Assembly: GCA_900074885.1 (NCBI GenBank)
Contig: FJUW01000007.1
Location: 1,755,609-1,819,608 of the forward strand
Origin: Rhynchosporium graminicola
Taxonomy: Eukaryota; Ascomycota; Leotiomycetes; Helotiales; Ploettnerulaceae
Direction of reading: 5' to 3'
DNA: 64,000 bases
Shown: positions 38,430 through 48,757 of the stretch, one piece after another
How positions within the stretch are numbered: the first letter of the stretch is position 1
How the letters are laid out: every line of letters begins with the position of its first letter
Notes under the pieces: model-generated
The model's database searches: none
What the model saw: only the letters and a program-made list of their open reading frames with translations
Told to the model about the DNA's origin: nothing
Program-made: the position numbers and the translations under genes

Positions 38430-39643
38430 CTACCAAATGGGATTCTTTCCATCGTACTTGTTGGGTCCAGGAACATTCTCGTAACCTTCGACGAGGATGT
38501 TCAGGAACTGGCCGTTGTTCTCTTTGGTCGCTGCGAAGATCTTGTCGAGAGCTGCTTTGGCGCCCGTTTCAGCTGGAAGGTCGGCCATATCTCCACCGCC
38601 CAGATCGGTCTTGAGCCACTGTTGGCTTTGATCAGCTTTCTCTCTATCAATAATACTGCAATCATTATGTTCTGTTCCATCGCTTTATACTGGGGACCTC
38701 GAGTCGGGGAAAGTGGAAGAAAATGCACGAGTTTGGTCTTTCTGATCGATAATAAGGAGTGGAAGAGCGAGGAATGGGATGCAATAGGAGTAGGTGAGCT
38801 TGCTTACACCAGGACTTAGTGCAAATATCGTGAATCCCTTCTCGGCGTACTCGAGAGCATACTATACGCAATGGGGTTAGCAATTGTTCGCTGGAAGAAC
38901 TTTCCGGGAGGGGGGGGTGATTATTATGCTGAGGATGTCTCAGGAAAGATTTCGAGACATCAGAAATGATACAATTGCCTTTGCCATTGCGTACCTGGAT
39001 GGTCAACATATTCAGGGCTGCTTTGGTGATCTTGTAGGCTGGCGATGGACTAAAGCTGTAACTACCCGCTTGGCCAAGGGAACCTAGAGTTGTGGTGCTG
39101 TTTCTGAGATTTAGTGTTGTGATGATGATAGGTAGGTGGTTGGAAGTTGTACATATTTACGATCTTCTTTTGTGTTCCCCTCTCGAGGAGGGAAATGAAA
39201 GTTCTGGTTACTGCATGTGTGCCTAGAACATTGACATTGAAATGGCTGGCGAGATCGTCCCTAAAAGTTGAAAACATGATTAGCGTTGTGCTCTGACAAT
39301 GATGCTCGAATTTCGATTCCAAGATTCAAACTCACATGCTCGCGATTCCATTGGGCACATTTGTCATCATGCCAACATTGTTCACCAGAACGTCCAATCC
39401 TTTCCCTCTCAGACGGCTCTCAACATCCCCAGCCACTTTTTGGAGACTGCTCTCATCCGTGGTATCTGCTTTGACAAGAACCACTCTTCCAGCAGCTCTT
39501 TCGATGAGTGTCTTCAAAGCCGGAGTTTCTGAACGTGCGAGTGCGAAGATGACGCCTACTTCGGAGGAAGGGAGACTATTGAGGTGCGTAATGAGAGCAA
39601 AACCCAAGCCGCGCGAGGTACCGGTTACGAGGTAGGTTGCCAT
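38430..39643 (-). CDS. short-chain dehydrogenase/reductase (SDR)
   Basis: NAD(P)-dependent oxidoreductase of the classical SDR family, C-factor/sniffer-like. Model on the minus strand: exons 39643-39336, 39260-39153, 39103-38995, 38861-38808 and 38618-38430, 768 nt, 255 aa. Four small introns all end in AG and keep phase. Rossmann cofactor motif: YLVTGTSRGLG at the N-terminus. NNVGM replaces the usual NNAG. The catalytic site is Ser in SYSFSPSP and Tyr/Lys in AYKITKAAL (YxxxK). The SPGW motif is rebuilt only by splicing out 38807-38619. A TATATAA box at 39727-39721 lies ~80 bp upstream of the ATG. The substrate is unknown. It lies near the secondary-metabolism genes but shows no cluster-specific promoter motif. 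Confidence 0.87.
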
Positions 39644-41231
39644 TATTTTCAAATGGAGGTGTGAAATTTTTCGAGGTGACTGATTGAATGGCAATTATTT
39701 CCAGAGTCTGGTTTACACTCTTATATAGCATAGATCCAAAAAAAAAAAATGTAGCTGTCATGGATGAGATGAGGCAGCGGTTCAAGTAACCAAGTATGTC
39801 CACGGACATATTCCTAATCGCCGAAGCCAATACATGATACAACCATGTCTCAACGAAACAACTTCAGGAAGATCTCATCTATTCCGCAGACAATTCAGTT
39901 GTCAAAGGTACTTGAAATTGTGGTTAGTGACGTCTGTAGCCACTCAAGAGGGTGGGATCGTAGACAGCCGCTCCTGCACCACGCACCTATGAGGCGTAGA
40001 CATGTAACTTTAGAGCACCGATTACGAACCTGATTCTCTTCATGTGATTTTAAAGATTGAAGTAGTCTTTGAAAATTCCAGAATCGGGTCTTGAAAACAT
40101 TTCCAAGAGGTTTCGCGACGACTTGTAACTCAGATGGCCGATAAGATGTAGGGATTATGAATCGAAAATAATTAAGCGCGAAAGGAGACAACAACGAGTG
40201 CTTGAAGAGAGCCTAAATCATTTCTCTCTATTCGATCCTCGCTGCACCACTGCAACATCGACTGACTATCATCTGCCAGGCCAACCTTATATTATTATCG
40301 ACTTGGAAAAAGAAAGTCCAAATCAGGTGTCAAGGGGTCGAATCCAAACGCAGAAGCTAGATATCCACGGTAACATAGTAAAGATTCGAAATACTCAATT
40401 AATTTTATTATCCCTCAATTTTTTATCTTTTATAAGAACTCTAACATTACCTTATCGCTATATGCCAAGAGTCATGACTATCGAAACCAGGCCCGAGAAA
40501 GCTAGTCGCGAAGTGTGGTAAGAATCTCGCCTCAAGACTTCGAGAAGACATCGGAATTCGTAGCTGGTGATAAGTCTAAGACGTCTCAGAAGATCATTTG
40601 AGGTTGGGTACCGGAATAGGAGAGCCAAAGCGTGACGACACCTCACCACCCGTAAAAGCCGAGTTCTGAGCTAGAGAACTTCACAAAAGGAGAATTCTGA
40701 GGGTCTCACTTCACCATAAAATAAGGTCAGTATAGAAGGCTTCTATGAAACCCACGTCAAAATTGAATGCACGCGTGATGTGGTTGCGAGCGTACGCCAC
40801 TTTCTGCGTTTTTGTGGGGGGAGGGGGGGGTTGCTTGTCAGTAAGTCAAATCTGTTTGAGAGTCAGCTGTAATGGGATCTAACATTTGAAAAGAGGCATT
40901 TGTAGTTGCTGTAGCCTTTCGGGTATGATCACTCTCCCCCTTTTGGTCCGGTGACAGCCAAGATAGATTGAAAGACAAGCACAAAACTTGATAAATACCA
41001 CCATATTCGACGGGATCTCGAGGAAAAACCCCATAGAGGATCACCCAAATCTCGATATTCACTAGATTAAGTTGGCGGGTGACAATGGAGTTCGAAACCG
41101 TAGAATTAAATTAATGTGCTACGACTCCCGCGTGGTCCCAGGGACTTGAGGCTTAATTAAAAAAGTTGACAAAATCCACGAGTAGATCAAACTTTTTCCT
41201 TGAATTGTGGGACTATAAATGTCACATTTGA
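39644..41231. other. 1.6 kb gap between SDR and DUF2855 genes
   Basis: No supportable gene. It contains the SDR promoter (TATATAA at 39721-39727), an AT-rich stretch near 40380-40450 and a G-run near 40815-40832. Confidence 0.45.
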
Positions 41232-42577
41232 TTACAACTTGATCACCAGACCCTCATCAGAAGCTACAGAGCCCTGGCAAAGACGCTCCCAAGCATCCTC
41301 AATACTAGCTTCGCCACCAACGTTTTTCAACCAGACAATCTTCATATTCCCTACATTATCTTCGACGCCTCCTAGCCACTTCTCCCATTCCTTGTTCTGC
41401 TCATCGAAATATTGCTTCTGGCCATGACGCGACATGACGGTATCTTGGATGCCGGCTGTATTGTACTGTATCTTTCCAAAATTTGTCATGGCTTCTCTGG
41501 CAGCTAACATTTCGTCCCCGGTATAAACCTAGTGATTTGTTAAAGATATCCCGTTTATGAAGAATCAAAGATGCTACCTTTTGTTGGCTGCCAATCTGGA
41601 GTACGACAACTTTGGCTGATGCAAGACTCGGAGTACTTTTGAACGATTCAAGTAGTTGAGCCAGTGCGTTCCCACGGGCTCCAAAGTCGGCCACCACAAT
41701 CTTCGAGGGACTGTGATGGGCGGTCCACGTACCGGATCTATCAAAGACCTCTGAGTAATCAAGCGTCTTAATTGGGAATTGACTAGCTGGACTTTTAAGA
41801 TCGCTGGATGCAGTGATTTGGAGCAATGCCAAAGGACATGCAGACGCTTGACGAGAGGCAAGGTGATATGCGAAAGACCTTGCTGTCTTACTGCTAGCCG
41901 AAAGACTCACAACGACAGCTGATTTCAGATCTGCATCCTCAGTAGTCCATGCTCCTCCCGAACCTAGAGGGTGGATCTGCTCGACAGCAGGGTCTGCCGT
42001 GAAAACGTACTTGTTCAAGAAGTAAGCACCTTGCCACACACCCTGAAACAGAGAGCTCCACGCCTTCACATCATCTGTGACAGTGGTATCTTGCACGATG
42101 TACCGGTTGTAAGTAGTCATCAGCTTTTGACGATGAGGACTAGTCTCAATCCAGTGGCCTTCGATCCCAGCAGACGTAAGTTCGAGTTGAACAGGGGCTG
42201 TGGAAGTAGGCCAGAAACCCCATACCGTAGAACCTTGAGTGATGGCTATGTTGCTCTGGAGAACTGTAGCATACCCCCATGCAGGAACTATACCCCATGA
42301 TTCGGCGTCGTTGAAAGGAGATGGTGCCGAGGACGGCACGGGGTAAGCATCCCACCTAAATCATTAATCAAAAGCCAGGTTCTGGGCTACGAGTGACGGA
42401 CCAGTGAAGCATGCTTCCCCCCCGAGCATAGCTCAGATTATTAGAGGTAAGGCTGATCAGTGCAGTACGGACAAGAATTGAAGATGGCTTAAGCTCGCGC
42501 CGCTGAGAGCTAGTTGGAAGCTCAAAAGTGGCATGCTTGTTATTGTCAAGCTTAGAAACCACGTGGATTGAGTCCAT
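41232..42577 (-). CDS. DUF2855 family protein (MDR-like, probable oxidoreductase)
   Basis: Member of the DUF2855 family, which has a quinone-reductase-like (MDR) architecture and no settled reaction. Model on the minus strand: exons 42577-42402, 42355-41578 and 41528-41232, 416 aa. Exon 1 ends within HWWDAYP; the donor there is the weaker GTCCGT. Family marks: SNNLSYARGG, the WGIVPAWGYATV motif, STVWGFWPTS, YNRYIVQD, SLFQGVWQGAYFL, the VSLSASSKTARSFAYHLAS motif and VVADFGARGN. Its promoter is shared with the divergently transcribed membrane protein gene (374 bp between ATGs), and that interval contains a CGGCCG site at 42728. DUF2855 proteins recur in fungal metabolite clusters, so a tailoring reduction is a reasonable but unproven role. 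Confidence 0.83.
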
Positions 42578-42727
42578 GTTTCGGTCCGTTTATTATGTTG
42601 TAATGCGGCGCTTCGAATTCCGTTATCTGAAATATCAAGTGAAAGAGTTGGCACAGGCGATCAAAAAAAGGCTTCATTTGGGGTCCGATGTGGTGTTGAG
42701 CTTGCTTCTTCTGGAGCGGAGATAGAG

Positions 42728-42733
42728 CGGCCG
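42728..42733. promoter_or_regulatory. CGGCCG site in the DUF2855/membrane protein promoter
   Basis: Palindromic CGGCCG in the 374 bp divergent promoter (context GAGCGGCCGACC). The same hexamer recurs upstream of the epoxidase, MFS exporter and monooxygenase/PKS genes. Inverted CGG triplets are the usual target of Zn2Cys6 regulators. Binding is inference. Confidence 0.35.
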
Positions 42734-42951
42734 ACCATGCAAGTACATGCGAAACATCGCTCAGCACGGCGGGTGCCAATGGAAATAGCCCGACGCAGAA
42801 TGGAATCTGGCAACGAGAAAGTAAGTATAGTAAGTAGACGCTGGTTGACTTTTCTTCGGCATGCAACTTCAGGCTTTTTTCCATGACAGCTATTTGAAAG
42901 TCTCAGGACGATTTCCCTACTTGGAAGCTTTGACATATTCAAAAATCAAAC

Positions 42952-44173
42952 ATGCACCGGACATCGCCAACTCAGCTTTTGTATCTGGGAGCCATAGGTG
43001 CTTATACCCTCTGGGGCATTGCATTCTTCAATGGAACTTTGGATCGTATGAATGCTGCAATAGAAAAAGGGTTTATGCCAGATGGCCGTGCTTTACGATC
43101 AACATACACCGGATATCCACTACTTGATGGCCGTCTCACATATCTCTCTGCATTCTATGAAGTCCTTTCAAATTCTTTAACAACTGGACCACGACTTTTG
43201 TTTTTGGATTTGAACTTTGTCCTTTCCTCAACATTGTTATGGGTTTTTATCGAAAGCCGGCGTCGTGGTGTGAGGAATATATCCCTGAGGCAGTAAGCGA
43301 ATCAAACGATGAACAGGATTGAGCAGAGTAAACAACGCTGACGGATATAGTCCTGTACCTTTTGCCATGCTATGGAATGCGTTGGGAGCGGCGTTCATCC
43401 AACCACTTTACTTTTACGCCATCACGCAAAGTCAAGCCACTACACGAGATCCAACCATCCCCTTAAACGAAGCGATTGCTTTGTTCGTCACAACTATCCC
43501 GACGCTTCTTTTCCCGCTCTTCCTATTCGCGCCATCATATCTTGATTGGAGTACATATGAACATCACGGGTATATCGCAAAGTTTCTAGGGACACCATTC
43601 TTGATGGTGGTCATTTGCGTCTCGACAATTGCATTGATGTGGCCAAAATTCGGACTTGTCTCGCCAAAAGACGCCAAAAAGCCTAACGAGGACAAGAAAT
43701 GGATCGTCGCTTCGTATGTTATGGCAGGTGTCATTGCAGCCACAGTTCATATCGCTACAATTATCGCATGCTTGCAATCCCTGGATGGCGACATCAACTT
43801 CACACGACTGTTCGTCCCCACTTTGAGCAAAGTCTCCTCGCTTAGTACAGCTTCTGGTATACATAACGGTACTGTGCACGCTTCGATACTCCCCATTGAA
43901 TACCAGAAACTTGTGGAAGGATATCATATTTTCACGCAGTTTGACACAATCGTCGTGACGTTCTCGTGCATCGTCTTTGTTCATTGGTTGCTGTCCAACC
44001 AGGGTAATACCAAGATTCCCGGGAGCAAAAATATGTCTGGATCGGAAATGAAGGAGCTAGCTTCCCTTGTGGTGGGTTCTGTCTTGATAGGTCCTGGAGC
44101 AGCCGGATCATTTGCTCTTGCTGTTCGTGAGAGTAGGCTACGGGAAGAGAAGCCCACTGGGAAGCTTCAGTGA
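42952..44173 (+). CDS. polytopic membrane protein, candidate membrane-bound terpene cyclase-like protein
   Basis: Integral membrane protein of unproven function. Model: exon 1 42952-43292, intron 43293-43326 (34 bp, GTAAGC...GAGCAG, unusually short), exon 2 43327-44173, 395 aa. Eight or nine hydrophobic helices are visible, for example LYLGAIGAYTLWGIAFF, LNFVLSSTLLWVFIE, AIALFVTTIPTLLFPLFLF, LMVVICVSTIALMW, YVMAGVIAATVHIATIIACL, IVVTFSCIVFVHWLL and LVVGSVLIGPGAAGSFAL. A TYTGYPLLDGRLTYLSAFY stretch lies before TM2. Size and topology resemble membrane proteins of fungal terpenoid clusters (PaxA/AscF/AscI-type). Its partners fit: it diverges from a DUF2855 gene and converges on a PaxM-like FAD epoxidase. 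No catalytic residues can be assigned by eye, so the cyclase idea is only a hypothesis. Confidence 0.7.
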
Positions 44174-44849
44174 TGAAGCGAAGTTGAAATTGTGAAAATG
44201 AAGGAGGGACAGTAGTCTAGGAAGCAATTGGTGCAATGGTGGGAAAAGGATGGAAAGTCTTTGGGATGGTGGCTAAGGAGGTGGTCAAGTCTTGGTTCGT
44301 GTGTTTGATACCTATTGGCGTGAGCATTTAAAGGAGATTTCGATGCAAACAGAATTATTTTCATCCAATATAAAAGACTTAGAGGATATCGTTCCTTTTT
44401 TTCTCACGACTGAGTGTCTATTTTTACTTTTGACATAGTATCGAGGTGAATTTCGGGTAATCGTAAGGTAGAGTTGTACGGGTAGCTAGTTGTATGATAG
44501 ACCAAAAGCTATGTCAGAGACAGAAAGATAAATTAGAATTTGTATTTCTTATTTTTATCTTTAATGTTTTTCTTCAAATTTTGTTCACAATCTTCACGAA
44601 ACTCACCAACATAACCTTCAAGGGCTTGCGAAAAAAGGGGGCTAAAAAGGATTGGGGGGCGGGGGGCGCACTGCTAAGCATTTGCTGAAAATCAAGCTTC
44701 TCTGGCTTCCTTGACGTGGACATGACTTGACTCTAAAAAACTTCTAAAAACGGCTCGAGGCTTCAAAACTCAAGTACGACTGATACGATCGGCTGGCTGA
44801 AATGGCAAACAGCCCCCCCCAAAAAATACACTCCCCCTCGACCTTTCCC
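44174..44849. other. convergent intergenic region
   Basis: Between the 3' ends of the membrane protein and epoxidase genes. AT-rich, with a G-rich run near 44655-44669. No gene seen. Confidence 0.45.
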
Positions 44850-46467
44850 TCACATAATCGAAAGGTATGCACTATGAATGCTAGCCGTGTTCCAGCCCGA
44901 AAGCCATAGGACTGTAGATGTGACCAACAAAATGCCGCCAAACATCACGGGAAAGACTCGTTCTGCTCCTGATGGCCCATGCCAAGCAATGATCTTCTTC
45001 CTGTTGGCAGCTGCTTGATACTTTATCGCATCCTTGCCCTCTTTCCATCCCAGAGTACCGCGCTCCTCAGCAAACTGGACATAGTTCAATTTAGGAGCTT
45101 CGCTGCACGTCTGGGCAATTTGCTTAGCCACGAAGTCCAAGCCAATAACAGGCATGACCCAGCGCTGGATAAAGTAGAAGAGCCAGCCATCATATGCCTG
45201 AAGACGAGTGAGCATCCAGCTAACATTAAAAATTTCCTTGACGCGTGCGAGTCGGGAAGCTTGGTACGATGTCAAGGCTGTTTTCATCTCGACATCGGAA
45301 GGCTTCTTGTTCGGGTGTAGGTTCACGGCGTGGTGAATAACATTGGCGAGTGCTACTGCAGATTCCATGGCAGTCGAACCCCCAAAAGCTGCATTTGGGG
45401 TGACTTTATGCACAGAGTCACCTGCTAGAACTGTTCTGCCGAAGAACCAATGATCGAGGACACCTTCCTCCAAGGACACAAGATGAGCTCTGGTACGATT
45501 GCGCCAGAGCTCTCCAAAGAGAAGGGATTCTGAGACTGGATAATCGGCGAGTTTTGTGGCCAGATTATCCATGTCCTCTTGTGTATATCTTGCGCGGTTT
45601 GGCCAACGGCATTGCTTGTCGTCCGGTAGCTTACAATGCGCTACGAAGAAGATGGTCTCTGGCTGGCACAAAATCAGGAATGAGAATTTGTCGTTTGAGA
45701 CACAGTGCATGTCGTATTTGCCCAGTCCTGCTTGCATAGGAGCGAAGGCGATGAGTGCATTGTATGTAGTTCTCATAGCTTGAAATCCATTAGTATGACC
45801 GGAACGAGGATCCCTTGCTGGAAACTTACATCTCTTCTCAACTGCAGATATGAAGCCCGGGATCGCTTCATTGGCATTTTTCCATAGGAGTTCCCGAACT
45901 TTGCTGTGGACACCATCTGCCCCAACAACAAGGTCTCCTACTTGCTCCGTTCCGTCTCCCAATATGACTCGTACTATGCCATTCTCTTCGATGATGTTCT
46001 CAACACGAGCATGCTCAACGACTTTTGACTTGTCTGGAAGCTTATCGTACAAAACTTGCAGATAAGCTCTCCTCTCGAGGGTAAGTGTGGTGTATCCTGT
46101 TCTACACTATCTTTAGAAAAGGCTTTTCTTGAGTGTAGGTTGTCACATACCGTCTTGCAATGGCATCGAAAAAACCCTGGCTCAATAACTCCTTTCCGGA
46201 CTGGTCTCGTTGGAAAAATAGCCCCATGGGAGAACAAAGAGCTGAAACAGTGTCGAGACAATCAATCTGGTGTAAGATTCTGCATCCATGTGGATGGATC
46301 GTGATACTCGTACCCCAAGGAGGAGCTACAATCCCTTTGTCAAGAAGAATAAAATCAATGCTGGCTTTCTCAAGTGCATGGGCAAGTACCAAACCCGCTA
46401 CACCAGCTCCAACGATAATGACCCTGAATGGAGCATCTCTTCCTGTGTTTGAATTGGTAATTGTCAT
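44850..46467 (-). CDS. FAD-dependent monooxygenase/epoxidase, PaxM-like, with C-terminal membrane helix
   Basis: Class A FAD monooxygenase resembling the epoxidases of meroterpenoid and indole-diterpene pathways (PaxM family), which epoxidise a prenyl chain before cyclisation. Model on the minus strand: exons 46467-46151, 46101-45830 and 45778-44850, 505 aa. The acceptor at 46102 (GTGTAG) restores the conserved TLTLERRAYLQVLY; a nearby alternative AG would break the frame. The second intron has a perfect TACTAAT branch site. Motifs: VIIVGAGVAGLVLAHAL (FAD Rossmann), VVGADGVHSKVREL (DG motif) and LAGDSVHKVTPNAAFGG (GD motif). A hydrophobic helix near the end (VMFGGILLVTSTVLWLSGW) suggests ER anchoring. 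An in-frame ATG at 46497 adds 10 residues; 46467 (MTITNSNTG) is preferred. CGGCCG sites lie upstream at 46653 and 46900. Confidence 0.86.
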
Positions 46468-47439
46468 TGTGATACAAAATTCGAATTTCAAGGGCACTCT
46501 GTCGAGACAGCGTTGAGATCCGAGCCAAACTTGTTTGGCCTATAACAGAATTGACATCAGTACAAAGCAGACACCGAGATAAATCACGAAATGGACCATT
46601 CTCAGGAGAAGTCCAAAGCTCCATAAGAAATTTCAACCGCAGCATGTGTCAACGGCCGTGTTCGACCGATCAAAGTAAGTTTCCTCCGCCTCAAGATACC
46701 TCCGCACATCTTCCGATTAAAAATATTTGTCTGTGCCATGATAGTGACCCAATTACAATTGAAGATCGGGTCAGATGCGGTTCTCCCCAACTATCACTCA
46801 TCGCGCATCTTTCTTCTCCAACTCGCCGAGCAGTCGAAAGGATAAGATCCAAATGGGTGGCGTGGGGGCCACGGACGCACAACGCAACCCGGATATGGGC
46901 GGCCGTCTGTCGTCGCCACCGCCTTATCTTGAGATTTCCGCACTCACTTTTCTCCGCATCTATTTCCATATTTCTACTTTAACTACAGCAGAGGGGGACT
47001 TGGCATATCTGGCCAGAATGGAGGACGGGATACAATTTCAGAGCCCCTGTTTACCTCGAAGTGCAGCAGAGCAGTAGCCACAGACTTGATCCTGACTACT
47101 GAGTGGCCAGAACCCCTCGTTCAGGTGGGCTCAGTTGGGCGAAGATGCAGAGATAAGGAAATATTGAGAAACTTATCACTTTTCCATTCGAGCAAAGTTG
47201 GAAAGCGAAAGGATCATTTTCATTTGCTGAATTAGAGGGCTTCCACCAGGAGTCAGTTGAGATAATATTCCCCAAAGAGAATACCATCTTAAAGGAGGCT
47301 AAATCTAACACCAACGGAAATCGCTGAAGCTAATGTACGACAGTGCCAGCCTTACCACACTAGGAAACATCTTAGGTGGGGAGAAGTTATCTGCTGTAGA
47401 GTGTAAGGTAGCCGTTCGAACGGCATCGATATACTCTAT
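46468..47439. other. epoxidase promoter and non-coding flank
   Basis: Upstream region of the epoxidase with two CGGCCG sites. No gene supported. Confidence 0.4.
46653..46658. promoter_or_regulatory. CGGCCG site upstream of the epoxidase
   Basis: CGGCCG in the context AACGGCCGTGTT (8 bp palindrome ACGGCCGT), about 190 bp upstream of the epoxidase ATG. A second copy is at 46900-46905 (GGGCGGCCGTCT), about 435 bp upstream. Candidate binding site of the cluster regulator; inference from recurrence only. Confidence 0.35.
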
Positions 47440-47502
47440 CCACTGCGCTGCTATCAGAGTTACATTGGTCTGTGCACGCACTCGCCAAGTCGCTCAAAAC
47501 TA
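47440..47502 (-). repeat. dispersed 64 bp repeat, copy B (inverted)
   Basis: Reverse complement of the block at 23793-23856, with the same two conserved cores. On the minus strand the flank continues GCGCAGTGGATAGAG and then GCCGTTCGAACGGC, which look like a tRNA A-box and B-box with too short a spacing. It may be a fragment of a tRNA-derived element. Confidence 0.6.
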
Positions 47503-47756
47503 CTATCCCCCCCGGTATAGAGATTCCCGAGGACAAATATGGGTCCTCGTGTGGGTAGCTTCTAGGGCGTTGAATCCAATGAGGTAGCTTCTTTTCACTG
47601 CAAGTATGGCTTTGAATACCTCTCGAACCTTCTATAGCTACCCTTGCTATTATAAGACACCAGATTTTGGCTCGTGCTCAAGGCACTACTAGGGCCTTGA
47701 ACTATTCAGAGCTTGAAAAGCAGGGCTTCAGCCCAATTTAATCCTCGGGAACCTCT

Positions 47757-47871
47757 ACTCGGTCTCTCCAGAAGTCTGAACCTATCCACAGTGGGTTCGG
47801 AGGGAGTTTTTGGTGAGTTTGCCCTTGTAAACCCACAGTGGATAGGTTCAGACTTCTGGAGAAACCGAGTA
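47757..47871. mobile_element. palindromic MITE-like element, copy 1
   Basis: A 115 bp element made of two ~41 bp inverted arms (47758-47798 and 47830-47870, only two mismatches) around a ~31 bp loop. The arms begin ACTCGGT and contain CCAGAAGTCTGAACCTATCCAC. It is flanked by TA on both sides, as expected for a TA-target DNA transposon derivative. The near-perfect arms suggest a fairly recent copy. No coding capacity. Confidence 0.75.
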
Positions 47872-48640
47872 CATCGGGGGGGAGGGAGGGGATAGAAGCT
47901 ATTGTGCTGAGTAATACTGTAAAAGGCTAAACTTTAAAGAATGTGACTTCGTGATTTAGGAAATTTATCTCGGGCGAAACTAACTCATCAACGAAGCAAA
48001 GTCGTATAGAATGATTGTATGGTTTTGAAGTACTACCTGAGGAATGTCCTGCACTATGCTTGCGACTTTAACTCCAAGATATAGGACAGTTCTTAAAATA
48101 ATACTTCTGAGCTTATTCCGACCCGAAATGCGGATGGCGGATTCCTATTTCGCTTAAGCTAGTTTGCCCTGAAGATTCACCTGCCCCCTTCGAATGCTCA
48201 GACGGCTCGGCCCCTTTATCCGACTCATCATTATTGCCTTACGCCGCAGGTGGAGTTCCGTCCTCAGCATTACCCCCACGAATTCCGGTTGGCGCCGAGA
48301 GAGATTTCCGGGTAGTTCGTTCCGCACACTCCGCCCTACAGCCAGCGAATCGCTCGTCTGGTATTGGTAGCCACGAACTTTTTAATCCACAGAAACCACC
48401 GTATCACCTCCAGTAAGGAAAGCTCGATCAAGTACTCAAGTATCGTAGAGGTTTATTTTTTGGTTTGTTTGTCCATAAGCGAAGAATATCAGCGGGCCGG
48501 TCCGCGGCTTTTAGTATCCCTGCGCATAGAGAAAACTTTCATTCAATTTGTCCAGCCAGATCACGTAGACATCTTTTTCTCGACCAATATTCTAGCTGTA
48601 TGTTTGCTATATAGGTTATAGGAGCGCGAAAATTGTGAGA

Positions 48641-48757
48641 TACTCGGTCTTTTCGTGCGTCTGAAGCCATCCACAGTGGGTTTACAGAAGAATTTTGGTT
48701 GGATGTGGCCCTTATTTTTCTATAACAGCAGGTTCAGACCCACAAAGAAACCGAATA
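48641..48757. mobile_element. palindromic MITE-like element, copy 2 (diverged)
   Basis: This 117 bp stretch aligns end to end with copy 1: it starts TACTCGGTCT, keeps ATCCACAGTGGGTT in the left arm and GGTTCAGAC...AGAAACCGAATA in the right, again bounded by TA. The arms have decayed. Several differences are C-to-T or G-to-A relative to copy 1 (for example GGAGGGAG versus CAGAAGAA), compatible with RIP or ageing. Two dispersed copies with matching ends support a real mobile family. Confidence 0.68.

Noticed and set aside
19600..47735. Possible similarity between ~19610-19690 and ~47665-47735 (TTTTG..CGTGCT...AGGGC...AGAGCTT pattern)
   Set aside because: Only scattered matches when aligned by hand, needing gaps; not distinguishable from chance without a computed alignment.
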